From Aphis gossypii (Eukaryota > Arthropoda > Insecta > Hemiptera > Aphididae), in NCBI RefSeq assembly GCF_020184175.1, contig NW_026083099.1, positions 1 to 64,000 on the forward strand: a stretch of DNA of 64,000 nucleotides, read 5' to 3'. The notes beneath the pieces are model-generated. The model searched no databases, was not told where the DNA came from, and saw only the letters and a list, made by a program, of their open reading frames with translations. This document shows, piece after piece, positions 11,226 through 23,700 of this stretch. Every line of letters begins with the position of its first letter. Within the stretch, counting starts at the first letter, position 1. Made by a program: the position numbers and the translations under genes.

Positions 11226-12072
11226 TTATATACTAGTCTCCCTCATCGTGTTTAACTCTGTTCCTTGTTCGTGTATTAAGTTTACTACATATCTGTATCT
11301 GTATCTGTTCACACATTTAAAATTATGGTGTATACTAATAATTAGTAGTACAATGGTCATTATTAGAATGCTTACTCCTACACATATTATATAAAATTAT
11401 AATAATGTATTTTAAATTAGGATTTTCTAGTTTTGTTACGATTTGTGTGCTGGTGTTATTAATAATTATTTTACTAGTTATATTTGTTCTATCCTCTATT
11501 CCTTCTGTAGTATCTGACGTGATATCGCCATAGTCAAACTCATTTACTACATTTGTGGAGTCTATCATTGTTAAGTTTGCTGTAATCATTTGCGATATTA
11601 TTTCGTAATGGGTATTATTTGTATTTTTGTTATACTCGAAATTATTCAGTGTAGTTAAATTATAGTCATGCTCACTTGTCATGATAGGTTTTATTGTAGT
11701 TGAAATTGTCTGCAATGTTGGATTAGTTATGTTGGTTTTATGTAGTAACTTTGAATGTATTACACTTAGGTGTCTAACACTTTTCGGAAATAATATGAAT
11801 TTTTCATTGTCTAATCCTATTGTTTTCAATGTTAATTCACACGTTTTTTCGATAGTAAGTTTTGTTAAAGTGTTATTTAATACAATAGTCGTAGGTTTTA
11901 TGGAGAATATACACCCTAGGTTCATATGTACCCGTGTGTTGTTCTCATCATTCAAAGCTAAAGTTATACGTTCCGTTGTTCCCCAAGTCGTTCGTTGAAG
12001 TTCAACACGACTATTGTTTACTTCATAAAAAACTATTGTTTCTTCATGGCTCGTTACTCCCTTTATCGTCAT
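11226..12072 (-). pseudogene. Putative second membrane glycoprotein of the Gypsy element
   Basis: An ATG at 12072 opens a 245-codon frame rich in Asn, Thr and Ser with about nine N-glycosylation sequons (for example NNTR, NNTL, NITN, NLTT). It has few cysteines. Close to 11400 the frame changes; the next frame encodes a hydrophobic segment (VGVSILIMTIVLLIISI) and a 30-residue tail ending at 11226. Together they look like a type I membrane protein with a heavily glycosylated outer part. No signal peptide is evident at the ATG. It is separate from the F-like env gene and matches no family I know. Confidence 0.5.
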
Positions 12073-12202
12073 AATGATTAACCTATAATTTCATTACTTA
12101 TTACTTATATTATTTTATTATTCTATTACTTATTACACATTTATGCTCTATATCTATACTTAATATTATTATTTTTTTTATTATATTATTATTTTTTTAT
12201 AT

Positions 12203-12562
12203 CTATTTCTGTTCATACATTTTCAACAATTGGTCCATTCTGTCGCTTCTTTTACGACTTACCATCACCCTTCGTTTCATTTCTTTTCTATATTTTTTCC
12301 TGTCGTGCTCTAACATTTCGTCAGCCTCCGGCATTACGTCTAACCAATCGTTTATTACTATACAAAATTGTTCTCTCAAGTCGTTTTTTTCATAAACGTC
12401 ATGTATATAAACCGTAATGTTTTTCGTAAATCTCTCTAATTCCGATTGCGAATATGGTTCGCTCATTTTCTTATTAGCATTTTCCATATGTGACTTTAAA
12501 CAACTAGGTGCTTCGTCCCTTCTTAAGAAAGTAGTAACGTTATGTTTTTCCCGTTTGATCAT
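12203..12562 (-). CDS. Small basic Gypsy ORF (119 aa), unrecognised
   Basis: The frame starts at ATG 12562 (MIKREKHNVTTFLRRDE) and ends at 12203. The product is highly charged, with a basic patch near the C-terminus (KKYRKEMKRRVMVSRKRSDR) that could bind nucleic acid or act as a nuclear signal. It lies 146 bp downstream of pol on the same strand and is uninterrupted. No family is recognised. Confidence 0.45.
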   Translation of the reverse strand: MIKREKHNVTTFLRRDEAPSCLKSHMENANKKMSEPYSQSELERFTKNITVYIHDVYEKNDLREQFCIVINDWLDVMPEADEMLEHDRKKYRKEMKRRVMVSRKRSDRMDQLLKMYEQK

Positions 12563-12708
12563 GTCGTATAGATAATTTATGAATTTGGTTTTCTTTTCCC
12601 TAAAAATAAATACTTAATCTTAAACTACACTCTAAGTCTTATTTACCTTATTTATTTAATACTTATTTAATTATATTTAATTTCTACCTAAACTTTCGTA
12701 TCGGATTT

Positions 12709-15700
12709 CTAATCATCCTTGTCTAGTTTGCCTTTTTCGTAATATTTTTTTACATCATTTTTATGTACAGTCACCTTCCTTCTACCTCTCTGTATTACTA
12801 CATTTTCGGTATCCAAAACCTCTAAAATTTCAAAAGGTCCTTTCCATAACGGACTTAATTTGTTTTTCTGGGTTTTGTCTTTCAGTAATACCAAATCTTT
12901 CACATCTAAGTCTTCGCTAAATTCCTTTTTATCATACTGTTTTTTAGATTTTATCTTCTTATTAATTAATCTTTCTCTGGCAATTTTATGTGACTCCTGC
13001 ATTTTTTGTTTTAAATCGAATATATAATCATCGTAATTATACCTAGGTTCAGGGCTACATTTTAACTTGACTGGTATGTCCAATTCTTTTCCATATAATA
13101 ACGCGTAAGGTTGGTAATTAGTCGAACTATGTTCCGTTGAATTATATACGAATAATGCATATGGCAATAGTTGATCCCAATTATTTAAATCTTTGTCTAC
13201 ATAGTGTCTCAAATATTCGGCTAAAGTTCTATGTGATCTTTCTAAGCTACCGTTAGTTTGCGGATGATAAGGACTCGTATTTATTTTATTAATCTTTAGT
13301 AGTTTACACACTTCTGTGAAAATCTTACTAAGAAAGTCTGTACCTTGATCAGTTAATATAGTTTCAGGTATACCGTGCACACATACGAAATTTACTACAA
13401 ACGCCTGGGCGATAGTGTTCGCCGTATGATCTGGTAACGGAACACCTAATGAATATTTCGTTAGATCGTCCTGCATAGTCAATATATATGTGTTGCCTAT
13501 TGCAGTAGGTATTAGAGGTCCTACTATATCCATAAATATTTTTTCAAACGGTCTAGAACTTGTCGTAGTTATAATCATCGGACTACGGTGATGCCTATTA
13601 GTTGTTTTATTCGTTTGACACGACGGACAGTTTTTTATATATTCCCTTACTTCTTGTTTTAACCCTGGCCAGTTGAATTGTCGTTTAATTTTCTTAACCG
13701 TTCTATTTAATCCAGCATGACCCCCTAGTAATGAGTCATGAAATTGCTTGAAAATAATTAATTTTTCCTCATTAGTGTACTCTAATTTAGTACAGATTAT
13801 TATTTCTATATCTGTATTTCGAAATATATACCTAATCATTGATCTTGTTTTTGTCCAGTCCAACCCGTCTTTCTTTCCTAACTGGTTCATGGCTAACTTA
13901 TTCAAGGAATTTTTAATGCAAAAGTACTTTAAATTTAATAATGCAAAATGCATATTTTCACTTGTGGTTAATTGTTTTTCTTTACTTTTAGTTATCAAAA
14001 ATATTATGTATCTTTCTTCGTAATTAAAATATACTACGTCGCCTATTTGTTTATTTGATTCTAGCATTTTATTCGTTCCAAATTTTCGTTTTAATTCGTA
14101 GTTTATTCCCGATTTAAAGTTATAATATTTTTCTATTTCTGATACAATATGATATTCTGCGGGTGATTCTAGTAATTCACCGTTCACCTCTTTCACATTA
14201 CTATTCGTTATTATTGTTGTTTCCGATTTTTCTAGAAAGCTCGTATAACTTTCGTCCTTAATTTCTTTTATACTATACATTCTACTTAAAGCATCTACGT
14301 TCGAATTTTGTACTCCCGGTTTATATTTTATTTCGTAATCGTATTCCTCAAGCTGTATGCGCCATCTCGCCAACTTTGATAACGGATCTTTTAAGTTAAA
14401 TAACCAAGATAATGGTCTATGGTCAGTGAGTATCACGAATTTTCTACCGTAAAGATAGGGCCTAAATTGTTTAACCCCGTATACAATCGCTAAACATTCT
14501 AGTTCAGTAGTTGAGTAATTCATTTCACTTTTATTCAAAGTTCTAGATGCGTACGCTATTGGTAGGTCGCTACCTATCGTTCCTTGGGATAGTATAGCTC
14601 CTAGAGCCTTACCACTAGCGTCGGTTGTAAGTATAAATTGTTTCGTAAAATCTGGATATTGTAAAATCGGTTCTGCACAGAGTGCGTTTTTTAATTTGTC
14701 GAAAGCTACCTGACAATTTTCGTCCCAATTAAATTTAACATCCTTTTTTAATAAGTGTGTCATTGGTTTAGCTAACATACTATATCCCTGTATAAATTTC
14801 CTGTAGTACCCCGATAAACCTAAAAATGATTTTATTTGCTTTACAGTTTTAGGCACCGGAAATTCTAATACTGATGTTATCTTTTTCGGATCTGGTTTTA
14901 TTCCGTGTTCCGAAATTATGTGTCCCAAATATAAACATTCGCGTTTTAGAAATTCGCATTTATCTGGTTGTATTTTTAAATTATGGGTACGTAGACGTTC
15001 GAATACGTCTATCAGCTTATTGTTATGATCGCTCAAATTTTTCGCATAAATAATAATATCGTCTAAATATACTAAACATTTAATGCCTATTATCCCCGAC
15101 AATACGTTATTCATTAATCGCTGAAATGTAGCGGGACTTGTTTTCATTCCCATAGTCATACGTTTAAAATGGTAATGACCTTGACCGGTCGAAAACGCTG
15201 TCATTTCGCGAGATTCCTTCGCTAAAGGTATTTGATAAAACCGTTTGCTAAATCTAAAATGGTAAAAAGCTGACATTGTCCCAATTGATCTAATATTTCC
15301 GTAATATTAGGTAACGGATGAAATTCATTTAAAGTTACTTCATTGAGTGCCCTAAAATCAATTACTATTCGAAATTTATCTTTACCAGATGAATCTGATT
15401 TCTTTTTTACTAACAACAAAGGTGCATTAAAAGGTGACATAGATCGTTCTATGATATCGTTTTGTTCCATTTTAATTAATTGTTGTTCAATTTCCTTTTG
15501 CTGTGCCTGTGGCAATCTATATGGTCTTTTATATATAGGCGGTTGATTGGCGGGTAATCTTATTACGTGTTCCGCGGCGTTAGTAAATGTTAAATAATCG
15601 TTTTCCAAATGAAATACATCGGAAAAATGTTCGCATATTTCTAATATTGTTTTACGTTCCTCGTTATTTAAATGGTCACTACGTATTAAACTTTTTATTT

Positions 15701-16480
15701 TATTTACGCGATCGTTATTGTCATTTACTACAGTTATTTCGTGTAATTTATATTCTATGTCATTGTCGTATAATATTTTATTTAATTGGTCCTCATAAAT
15801 GTTTTGTGGTAATTCAGAAATATTCAGTATACTTATCACCGTGTTTCCATTCTTTACCGTGTTTATTATATTAGCGCAATATACGTCCTGTATTAATTCT
15901 TGTTTCTGTATTAAAATATTTTTATTTTCCATTATCGGATCAGCTATTGGTATAGATATTATTGTTTCCGTTCGCGGTTTTAATGTGTAACATATTTTAT
16001 CTTTATTTAATTCGCACGGAGTGTTATCATTTATAGTTAATATATTATTCGCAACATCTATTATTGCGTTAGTTTGTAACAGGAAGTGGTGACCTAGAAT
16101 TCCATCTCGCGGTATTGGAAATTCCTTATCGACCACATGAAATTCCGTTTTTATTTTATTATTATTTAATATTAATATTATTGTAATTTTGCCTATGGTA
16201 GTTACTATTTTATCATTAATGCCTTTTAAATTTATTTTTTCTTTTTCGTTTACTAATGTTTCGCCTGTTAATTTATTTATTTTTATTAAATTGATTTCAC
16301 TACCGGTGTCTAAAAGAAGATTTGCTGTATTTGTTTTAAAGTTAGGTGATTGAAATGTAACATGATTTTCATTAATTACTGATACGATGGTGAAACATCG
16401 TTGGGTGATAATTCCTCCGTTACGGCCGTTATTTGGTTGATCGAACGGACGCCGTTCCCGTTCGACACTTGACCGTTTCC
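12709..16480 (-). pseudogene. pol: Gypsy pol: protease, reverse transcriptase, RNase H, integrase (frameshifted)
   Basis: The frame opens in the -1 register inside the end of gag. The protease active site LLLDTGS is at 16299-16319 (DTG 16302-16310) and its flap/GILG region near 16090. A break near 15235, inside the reverse transcriptase, separates this from the 855-codon remainder. That part has the RT box YLDD (residues 70-73), RNase H acidic residues Asp219, Glu260 and Asp285, the integrase zinc site His513/His520/Cys550/Cys553, catalytic Asp583, Asp643 and Glu679, and a WKGPF motif near 811 (GPY/F module). Domain order PR-RT-RH-IN is that of Gypsy/Metaviridae. Only one frame break is obvious, so the copy is not very old. 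Confidence 0.92.
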
Positions 16481-17903
16481 CGTCCGGTTTGCATTATTAC
16501 GCTCATCCCGTTGCCTACTATAACAGCTAACACTATCGTGTCCTATCTTATTGCAATAACTACAAGTTATTGGTGCTGAATTATTGTTAAAATTATTATT
16601 AGTATTTTGTCGTGCGTTATTATTTTGCGGTTGCTGATTATTATTATTATTCCGACGCGCAACTTGTGTAACATTACCACGACAATCGCGAGCGACATGA
16701 TTAGTTCTGCCGCAAATATAACATCCGGGATCGTTTTGCTGTCTCCGATTATTATTATTATATTGACCGTTATTATTACGCGGATAGTTATTATATTATT
16801 ATTATTATTATTGCGACCGAAATTATTAAAAATTATATTACGATTAACGTTATTATAATTATTAGGACCTTGTCTATTCTGACCACGATTATAATTTTGC
16901 TTATAACCGAATTTCTGTCCATTTGGGTTATTTCCCTGATAGTTATTTGACCAACGATTTCCGTTATTATTTTTTATTTCCGTTTTGATTTACTTTAGTC
17001 TCGTTATTTTGTAATTCTTTGTTAAAACTAAATTCGATTTCTAACTGCCTAGCCATTTGCATTGCCAGTTCTAAAGTTTCTGGGTTCCTAGCTCGTAATA
17101 TTGTTTGTAAATCCATTTTTAACCCGTTTATATAAATTGCTAATGCCTGATCCTTTAGAGTTTGCCTTAAAATTCTCGCCTCTTCGGGCGTTTTATTTGC
17201 CAATGTTGCATTACATAAATTATAATATAACTGTTCTACGCGACCCGTAAGTTAATACATCTTCGTCATTTTTCATACGAACTGAATTTAATCCTATTTG
17301 TAATGTTTGTGGTGACAATTGCTGTTCAAAAGCCCCCCTTAATATTTTTTTAATAGTTTCCCAATCACTGGTTTCCCTATACCGACATACTTCTAACGCC
17401 TTGCCAGTAATCCTAGTATTAATAAATTTCACTAATAAGGGTATAGTTTCTTTATCTACGGCCTCACATGCATAATCGCATGCCCGTATGAACGAACAAA
17501 CGTCTTTTGCATCGGCACAAATTGGTATCATAGCAGTGACCTGCTCAATTGTAGCCTTTACACTAGACATTTTTGTTCTTTGCTTCCTCTTTACTGGTCC
17601 TAATTCTGAGTGGACTAAATTTGGTGTACTACGTAACCCTATTAATCTTTGTTCTAATCCGGTATTTGAGTCTTCTCTAACAGTAGTATCTAACAAACTT
17701 TTCCCTGTTGTTTTTTCCTTATTAATTCCCTGTGTAGAGTCGCTACCCTCTTTCGTATTTATACTTATGTTTACTAATTTATTTACTTCAATATTTTTAT
17801 TTAACTCTACTGAGTTCCGATTTCTTTTGTTGTATCTGTTTCCTCTTCCGAACTATTACTATCGTTTTCACTATAACTATTTTCTTCTTTTTCCTTATTC
17901 ATA
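16376..17903 (-). pseudogene. gag: Gypsy gag with two CCHC zinc knuckles, frameshifted
   Basis: The likely ATG is at 17901-17903, giving an acidic Ser/Glu-rich N-terminus. Core capsid-like helices follow at 17696-17220 and 17203-16967, separated by frame breaks near 17820 and 17215. The nucleocapsid part is Asn-rich because of ATT/TTA triplet repeats on the plus strand (about 16560-16960); its frame is disturbed around 16770-16810. Two zinc knuckles of the form C-x2-C-x4-H-x4-C are intact: CYICGRTNHVARDC (16682-16723) and CSYCNKIGHDSVSC (16523-16564). The gag stop is at 16376-16378, and the protease frame overlaps it in the -1 register for more than 100 bp, as expected for -1 frameshifting between gag and pol. 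Many errantiviruses lack knuckles, so their presence is notable. Confidence 0.8.
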
Positions 17904-18272
17904 CGTTTATTTTATATTCATTTATTATAACTTAAATTAAATACGCTTTATTTCTTAAAATAATTTTTTTTTTTATTATTATTTTTTTTCAATTATTAAT
18001 CAAACATTAATTTCTTTAAAATTTATCAATATTATTTTATTATAAAATCTCGTAATATTTTTATTATTCCCCCAATTATTTCTATCTATTTTTTTTTTTA
18101 TATTTTTTTTTCTAGGATTTTTTTTTATCCTCTCTAAAATTCACAATATACGTCAAGTAATTTTTTTTCAACACGATAGGACTTTCTCGCCTATAAAATT
18201 CACAATTATCTTTTAATTATAACACGGCTTATTTCTGCCTAATAAAATCTCCGATTATTAAAATCGCTAAAT
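17904..18272. other. Gypsy leader next to gag, AT-rich
   Basis: The bases upstream of gag are AT-rich with long T runs and contain no supported gene. A first degenerate copy of the leader repeat (ACGGCTT...) lies near 18233. Confidence 0.6.
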
Positions 18273-18455
18273 ACGGCTCTTCTCGGCCTAAATAAATTCA
18301 CAATATTTTTTCACAAAATACGGCTCTTTTTGCCCAATAAAATTCACAATTATTTTTCAATATACGGCTCTTCTCGGCCCAATAAAATTCACAATTATTT
18401 TTCAATATACGGCTCTACTCGGCCCAATAAAATTCACAATTATTTAATTCACAAT
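18273..18455. repeat. Tandem repeat array A in the Gypsy leader (about 45-bp unit, 4 copies)
   Basis: Units start with ACGGCTCT at about 18273, 18319, 18364 and 18409, each followed by (T)CGGCCCAATAAA and ATTCACAATTAT. Spacing is 45-46 bp. The array lies between the primer site and gag, a position where Drosophila gypsy carries its insulator repeats. Confidence 0.85.
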
Positions 18456-18460
18456 ATATA

Positions 18461-18835
18461 TGGCTCAAATCCGCCCCAAAATAATCCTTTCATCAACTTT
18501 TAAAAATGGCACTTTTTCAGCCTAAAAATTCAATCAATACTTTTAATTCTCAATATATGGCTCAAATCCGCCCCAAAATAATTCCTTTCATCAACTTTTA
18601 AAATATGGCACTTTTTCAGCCTAAATAAATTCAATACTTTTAATTCTCAATATATGGCTCAAATCCGCCCCAAAATAATTCCTTTCATCAACTTTTAAAA
18701 TATGGCACTTTTTCAGCCTAAATAAATCAATACTTTTAATTCTCAATATATGGCTCAAATCCGCCCCATATTCCTTTCATCAACTTTTAAAATATGGCAC
18801 TTTTTCAGCCTAAAATAATTCAATATATATAGGAC
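18461..18835. repeat. Tandem repeat array B in the Gypsy leader (about 97-bp unit, 4 copies)
   Basis: Units start with TGGCTCAAATCCGCCCC at 18461, 18558, 18655 and 18751; each continues with CCTTTCATCAACTTTTAAAA, TGGCACTTTTTCAGCC and ACTTTTAATTCTCAATATA. The copies differ by only a few bases, so the array is recent or kept homogeneous. Together with array A it forms a repeat block that could bind a host or element protein. Confidence 0.9.
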
Positions 18836-20298
18836 TTATTACTTGCCTCCCAATAATTCAATAAATAAGGTCTTAACTGCCTTCAATAAAATTCTCAATT
18901 AATATTCTTTTTAATTCACAAAATAAACTCTTTCTTTTTTCTTGCGTGTTCCTTGACGTATAATTCACTAATAATTTTTTTTTCTATAATTATTTATTTC
19001 CGTATTCTTCACGTATAATTTTCTTTAAATAAAATATTTTCCCCTTAATTAAAAAAAATTTTTTTTTAACATATATCCTTTTTTTTTTTTTATTATTTTT
19101 TTTTTAAAAAAATAAAATTTATTTATACTATTCTTACGATATTTATCTTAAATAATTTTTCCGCAAAAAAAAATAATTTTCTGTAAAATATTTAATTTTA
19201 ATAAAAAATTTAATTTTCGTAATAAAAAAAAATGTTTAAAGTAATTAAAATAATTTTTTTCTTTCCTTATTTATTAAAAATAAAATTATTATTATTATTT
19301 TCTTTTAAAAATTTTATTCTTCTGCTATTATATTTAAAAAAATAATAAAATAAAATTTTATTTTAAAACTTAAATTATTATTTTTTTTTTTTCTGAAAAA
19401 TTTTCTATGTCAAAATATTTTATTTATTTAAAAATAAAATATTTTATTATTAATTTTTTTTTTTTTTGATGATTTTTTTTTACTTATTATTTTTTCTGAA
19501 AGTTCTTTATGTTACTTTGTTGTATTTCTTTTTGAAATAATAAATATATTTTTTTTTTTTTTTTTTTTAATTCTTAATTTATTTTTTGAAAAATTTTTGT
19601 CTTTTTTTTTTTTAAAAAAAAAAATTCTTATTTATTTATTTGTTTCTCGAAAAATTATTTATATTTGAAATATTTATATATTTTATAACTAAAATAAAGT
19701 TGTATTATTTTATTATTGAACAAAAATTTTATGCGTAAAAATAATCTAAGTGTATTATTAAAATATTAAATTTATTTAATCGTTGCGTTTTTTTTTTTTT
19801 TATTATTTTTTATTTTTGCTTATTCTAAATTTTTCCCTTTTTAAATTATTTATTTAATTTTATCAAGATATTTTATTTAATGTTTCACGGGGAATATATA
19901 TATATACACCTTCACAATTAAAAGTAACTTATACGATGGAGTTTTTAATTCCAAAGGAGACGCGAACAGAGTTAGACGCTTAAAATTATTCTACATTAAG
20001 AAAAAAAAATTATGCTTACACAACGATGGTTTGAGTTGATGCTTCCATTCTTCTTGATTGCTGAGCCGTGGTGTTACTTGTTGATTCTTTCTCTTTCGGA
20101 GTCGCTGAAGTTGACGTTCTGCAGTTGTCTTCTTCAACCGTGATTCGTTGCCGAATGTGCCTCCGTGAATTCTTCGAAGTGGATATATTTTAAATTTTTT
20201 TCGAAAAATTTTCGAAGTGGAAAAAAAAATATTTTTCCCGAAAATTTTCTAAGTTCGAAAAAATTAAAATTGTTCGTCCAAAGAATTCTTATTTGAAA
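18836..20298. other. Gypsy leader, homopolymer-rich, no gene seen
   Basis: About 1.4 kb of very AT-rich sequence with many T and A runs of 8-16 bases (for example 19540-19570). From about 20020 to 20290 the base composition is more balanced but no coding frame is convincing. In element orientation this is the untranslated region directly after the primer site. Confidence 0.6.
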
Positions 20299-20318
20299 GA
20301 ATCCTACCGACTGCGCCA
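20299..20318 (-). other. Primer binding site complementary to tRNA-Ser
   Basis: The plus strand reads GAATCCTACCGACTGCGCCA, which matches the 3' end of insect tRNA-Ser including the added CCA, so the minus-strand element transcript is complementary to it. It lies 5 bases from the right LTR. A tRNA-Ser primer is also used by the Drosophila 17.6/297 group of errantiviruses. It is a primer site and not a tRNA gene, since only the acceptor half is present. Confidence 0.85.
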
Positions 20319-20707
20319 AATTTTGTAACGTGCCACGTACAATCAGTTGAATGATGTCGATTTGGAAAGGTTTTGTGAAATAATTGAACTCTCGAAATTA
20401 TTCTAAGTGTTTTTTTTTAAAATTATTCTAAGTCCAATTAATTAATTTAATAAAACTTGTGAAAAATATTCTAAGTCCAGGAGACATAAAATATTAAACT
20501 GGGTGACGTGAAGGTGCTTGCGCTAACTCTGGTGGATCACGTCTGAATTGTGCCTAATCTGGGCCCCCTTATATATCGTCCAGGGACTCCCGCGGTGCCT
20601 TCAGGTCCCTGTTGGTCATCTGCACCTGCATCCGCTTCTTCCCACGCTTTGCGTTATCTGAACGATGTTGTGCGTCAATTATGTATCTATAATATTCTAC
20701 CGGGTGG

Positions 20708-23700
20708 CATAGGCGTGCGCACGGGTGTTGCAGGGTATGCTATAGCAACACCTGCGGGCTGCAAACACTCACAATTTTTATTTTTCTAACCAACAATAGT
20801 TAATACTGTTAGTAGTTAAAATTTACAAAATAAGAAACATTACAAATTAAATTTATTAATATATTATTTTGAAATATTTTACAATAAGTTTATTCTTGTA
20901 GTGTAGCCACACTGATATATTGTATTGTTGATAATAACATGACCGCTTAATATTTGTCGTGATAATGATAAATTTCTAATCTAATGTCATTTAAATAACA
21001 ATTGTGGTAATTTGTAAATTTTTATTATTTAAGTTTATACACTATACAGAATGCATAAAAGAAATAACCAATCGACTTTGTTCGATTTTTTAAAAACAAA
21101 AAACAAGAATCATGATTCTATTGTGGAAAGCGGTAAGTATATTTTTCATTATGTTTTTATTTATTAAGAAAAAAACTCGAGTAGGTATCATATTAGATAT
21201 CTAATATCTATACTTATTCAATATTGTTTTATAATATACTCCATCAACATAGGCCTTACTGCCTTAGTGCCAACTGCTTCAACTGCAATAGAGGTGGATT
21301 CATTACCAGTATGTCCCATCCATCCAGTTCTAATCACACCAACAGAAGTAGAATTTACTGGTATAAATAATTAAATTATTATTTATTAACTTATAATAAA
21401 TAGTGCGCTATAGTTAATATTTAAATTATTTTAGAACTTCAAGATACTTCAAGTGATCAATTAGGTATGCATATCAATATATCATCAATAATTTTTAATA
21501 TTTTAACATTTGTATGTTTGTGTTTTATGTAGGATATTGTGTACATTGTGTATTTGTGTTTATATTTTGTATATTTTATCTATATTCTATGTGGGTAAGT
21601 GAATTTTGTTTTACGTTTATTAGTTATTTGTTGTCCACTACAGTGGCTGTATATATGTGTGTAGTTTTGGGTATATTGGCTTTTATTTGTATTGATGTGA
21701 TTGCTGTGCTGTTTAATTTTGTTTGTAGTACTACTTTAGTACCTAATTATATTTGTAGACTTTAATGGTAAATTAATTTTACACTAACTATTTTTTTTAC
21801 AATATTTTATAAATGTATTTTATTTTTTAATTATAATAAGTTTTTGTCAAAATTATAAATGAACTTGAACAAAAACATTTTGCAGATATACAATTGAGAT
21901 GTCACCCTAACGATCCTTCTCTGCCCCTTCCAAAAAACCGCCATGAGCTTAAAGCAAGAATTTTGCAGGGTCCTTACCAACCAATCTTGAGTTTATATCC
22001 AAAAACAAAAATAGGAAATCAGTATCGTAGTTTTCAAGTTCAGTATTTTCAGAAGTACAAATGGATAGAGTTTAGTGAGAAAGAAAATGCTGCATATTGT
22101 TTTCCATGTAGATTCTTTAAATCTAATAACTTAAATAATGGTCAACTTGAACAGTCTTTTTCAACTAAAGGTTTTAAGAACTGGGCTAATGCAACAAAAC
22201 TCCTTAACAAACATCAGTTATCAAATGCTCACATTACTAGTGCATCTTCGTTATCTCATTATATCTCTGGAAAACCTATTGACGAGGTTTTGGACAATGC
22301 TAAAAAAGAAAATTTGAAACAGTGTGAAGCCAATCGTATACAAAATCGTACATATTTGGCACGAATTATTGACTTAACAATTTTACTTGGTAAATGTGGT
22401 CAAGCATTTAGAGGCCACAATGAGAAGGAAGGCAGTAACAATAGAGGTTTATTTCTGGAACTAGTTTCTTTGTTGAAAAAGTATGATAGTGTTATGTCCA
22501 ACCATTTAGAAAAAGGTCCCAGAAATGCTTCATACACCAGTAATAGAACACAAAATGATATAATACAGTCAATACATAATGTAATGCTTCGAAAGATTTC
22601 ATCTATGCTCAAAAATAAATATGTTTCGATTATTGCTGATGAAACCAGTGACTGTGGTCATCACGAGCAGATGTCTATAGTAGTTCGTTTTTTTGATACA
22701 AGTTTGAATAAACCAGTTGAATACTTCATGGGTTTGCAACGTCTTTTAAAAGTTGACTCACAGTCTATTTTTGAAGCTTTAAATAATTTTGTAGAAAATA
22801 TTGGTATATCTTGGGAAAACGTTATTTCTGTATGTTTTGATGGAGCTGCTAACATGTCTGGTTGTCATAATGGTGTACAAATGAAGTGTAAAGAAAAAAA
22901 TGAAAATATATTTTATGTACATTGCTATGCACACTGCCTGAATTTAGTCTTAGTAGACTCAATCGGAAGAAAAAATGTAGTATTATTTGATTTTTTTGGT
23001 ACAGTACAACTAATTTATTCTTTCTTAGAAGGGTCTTGTACAAGGCATGCTGTATTAGAAAAATTTGCAACCAAAATTAATATAAAACTATGCTCACTTA
23101 AATCCTTGTCGACAACTAGATGGGCATGCAGACATGAAGCTGTATCAGCTGTCAAGTCCAATTATTCTGCTTTAATACTTGCTCTCGAAGAAATATATAA
23201 AGAGACAACTGTATCAGAAGCTAGAGCTAAAGCTCGTGGTATTTTAATGCAAATGAAATCATTTGATTTTATTTTTTCATTAAATATGATGCACTCAATT
23301 CTTATGATAATTGTTAAAGTAAGTAGTAGCCTACAGTCAAAAAGTATTAACCTTTTAACAGCGGTATCTTTAGTAACATCATTAAAAGCAAACATTCAAA
23401 AGTTCAGATCTGAAGATGAATTATTTAATAATATATATCAAGATACAGTTCAACTTTGCTCACAAAATAATATAATAATTCCTGAAGTGAGAAAACGTAA
23501 AATATCTTGTTTTTTGGATGATAATAAAACTCAAACATTTCATCAGACAAAAGAACATGAAATTAAGATAAATTGTTATTATGTAGCATTAGATGACATG
23601 ATAAATGGATTAAATACTCGATTTTCTCAGGAAACATTAGGTATTATTTCAGCAGTAGGTAATACTCTTCAACTGATTCCTACAGAGAATGATATACAAT

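Noticed and set aside
16607..16858. Plus-strand ORF rich in Ile/Leu within gag
   Set aside because: It is the antisense of the Asn-rich nucleocapsid region, produced by ATT/TTA triplet repeats.
17488..17940. Plus-strand 150-codon ORF antisense to gag
   Set aside because: The minus strand encodes a recognisable gag core here; the plus-strand product is low complexity at its C-terminus and matches nothing.
18273..18835. Regular repeats that could be mistaken for a CRISPR array
   Set aside because: Units are 45 and 97 bp, repeat end to end without unique spacers, and lie in a retrotransposon leader in a eukaryotic genome.
20299..20318. tRNA-Ser gene
   Set aside because: Only the 3' acceptor part with CCA is present; it is the retrotransposon primer site.
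21514..21765. 83-codon hydrophobic ORF inside the hAT
   Set aside because: It lies in the third intron of the transposase gene, is Tyr/Val/Phe-rich by composition and matches no family.
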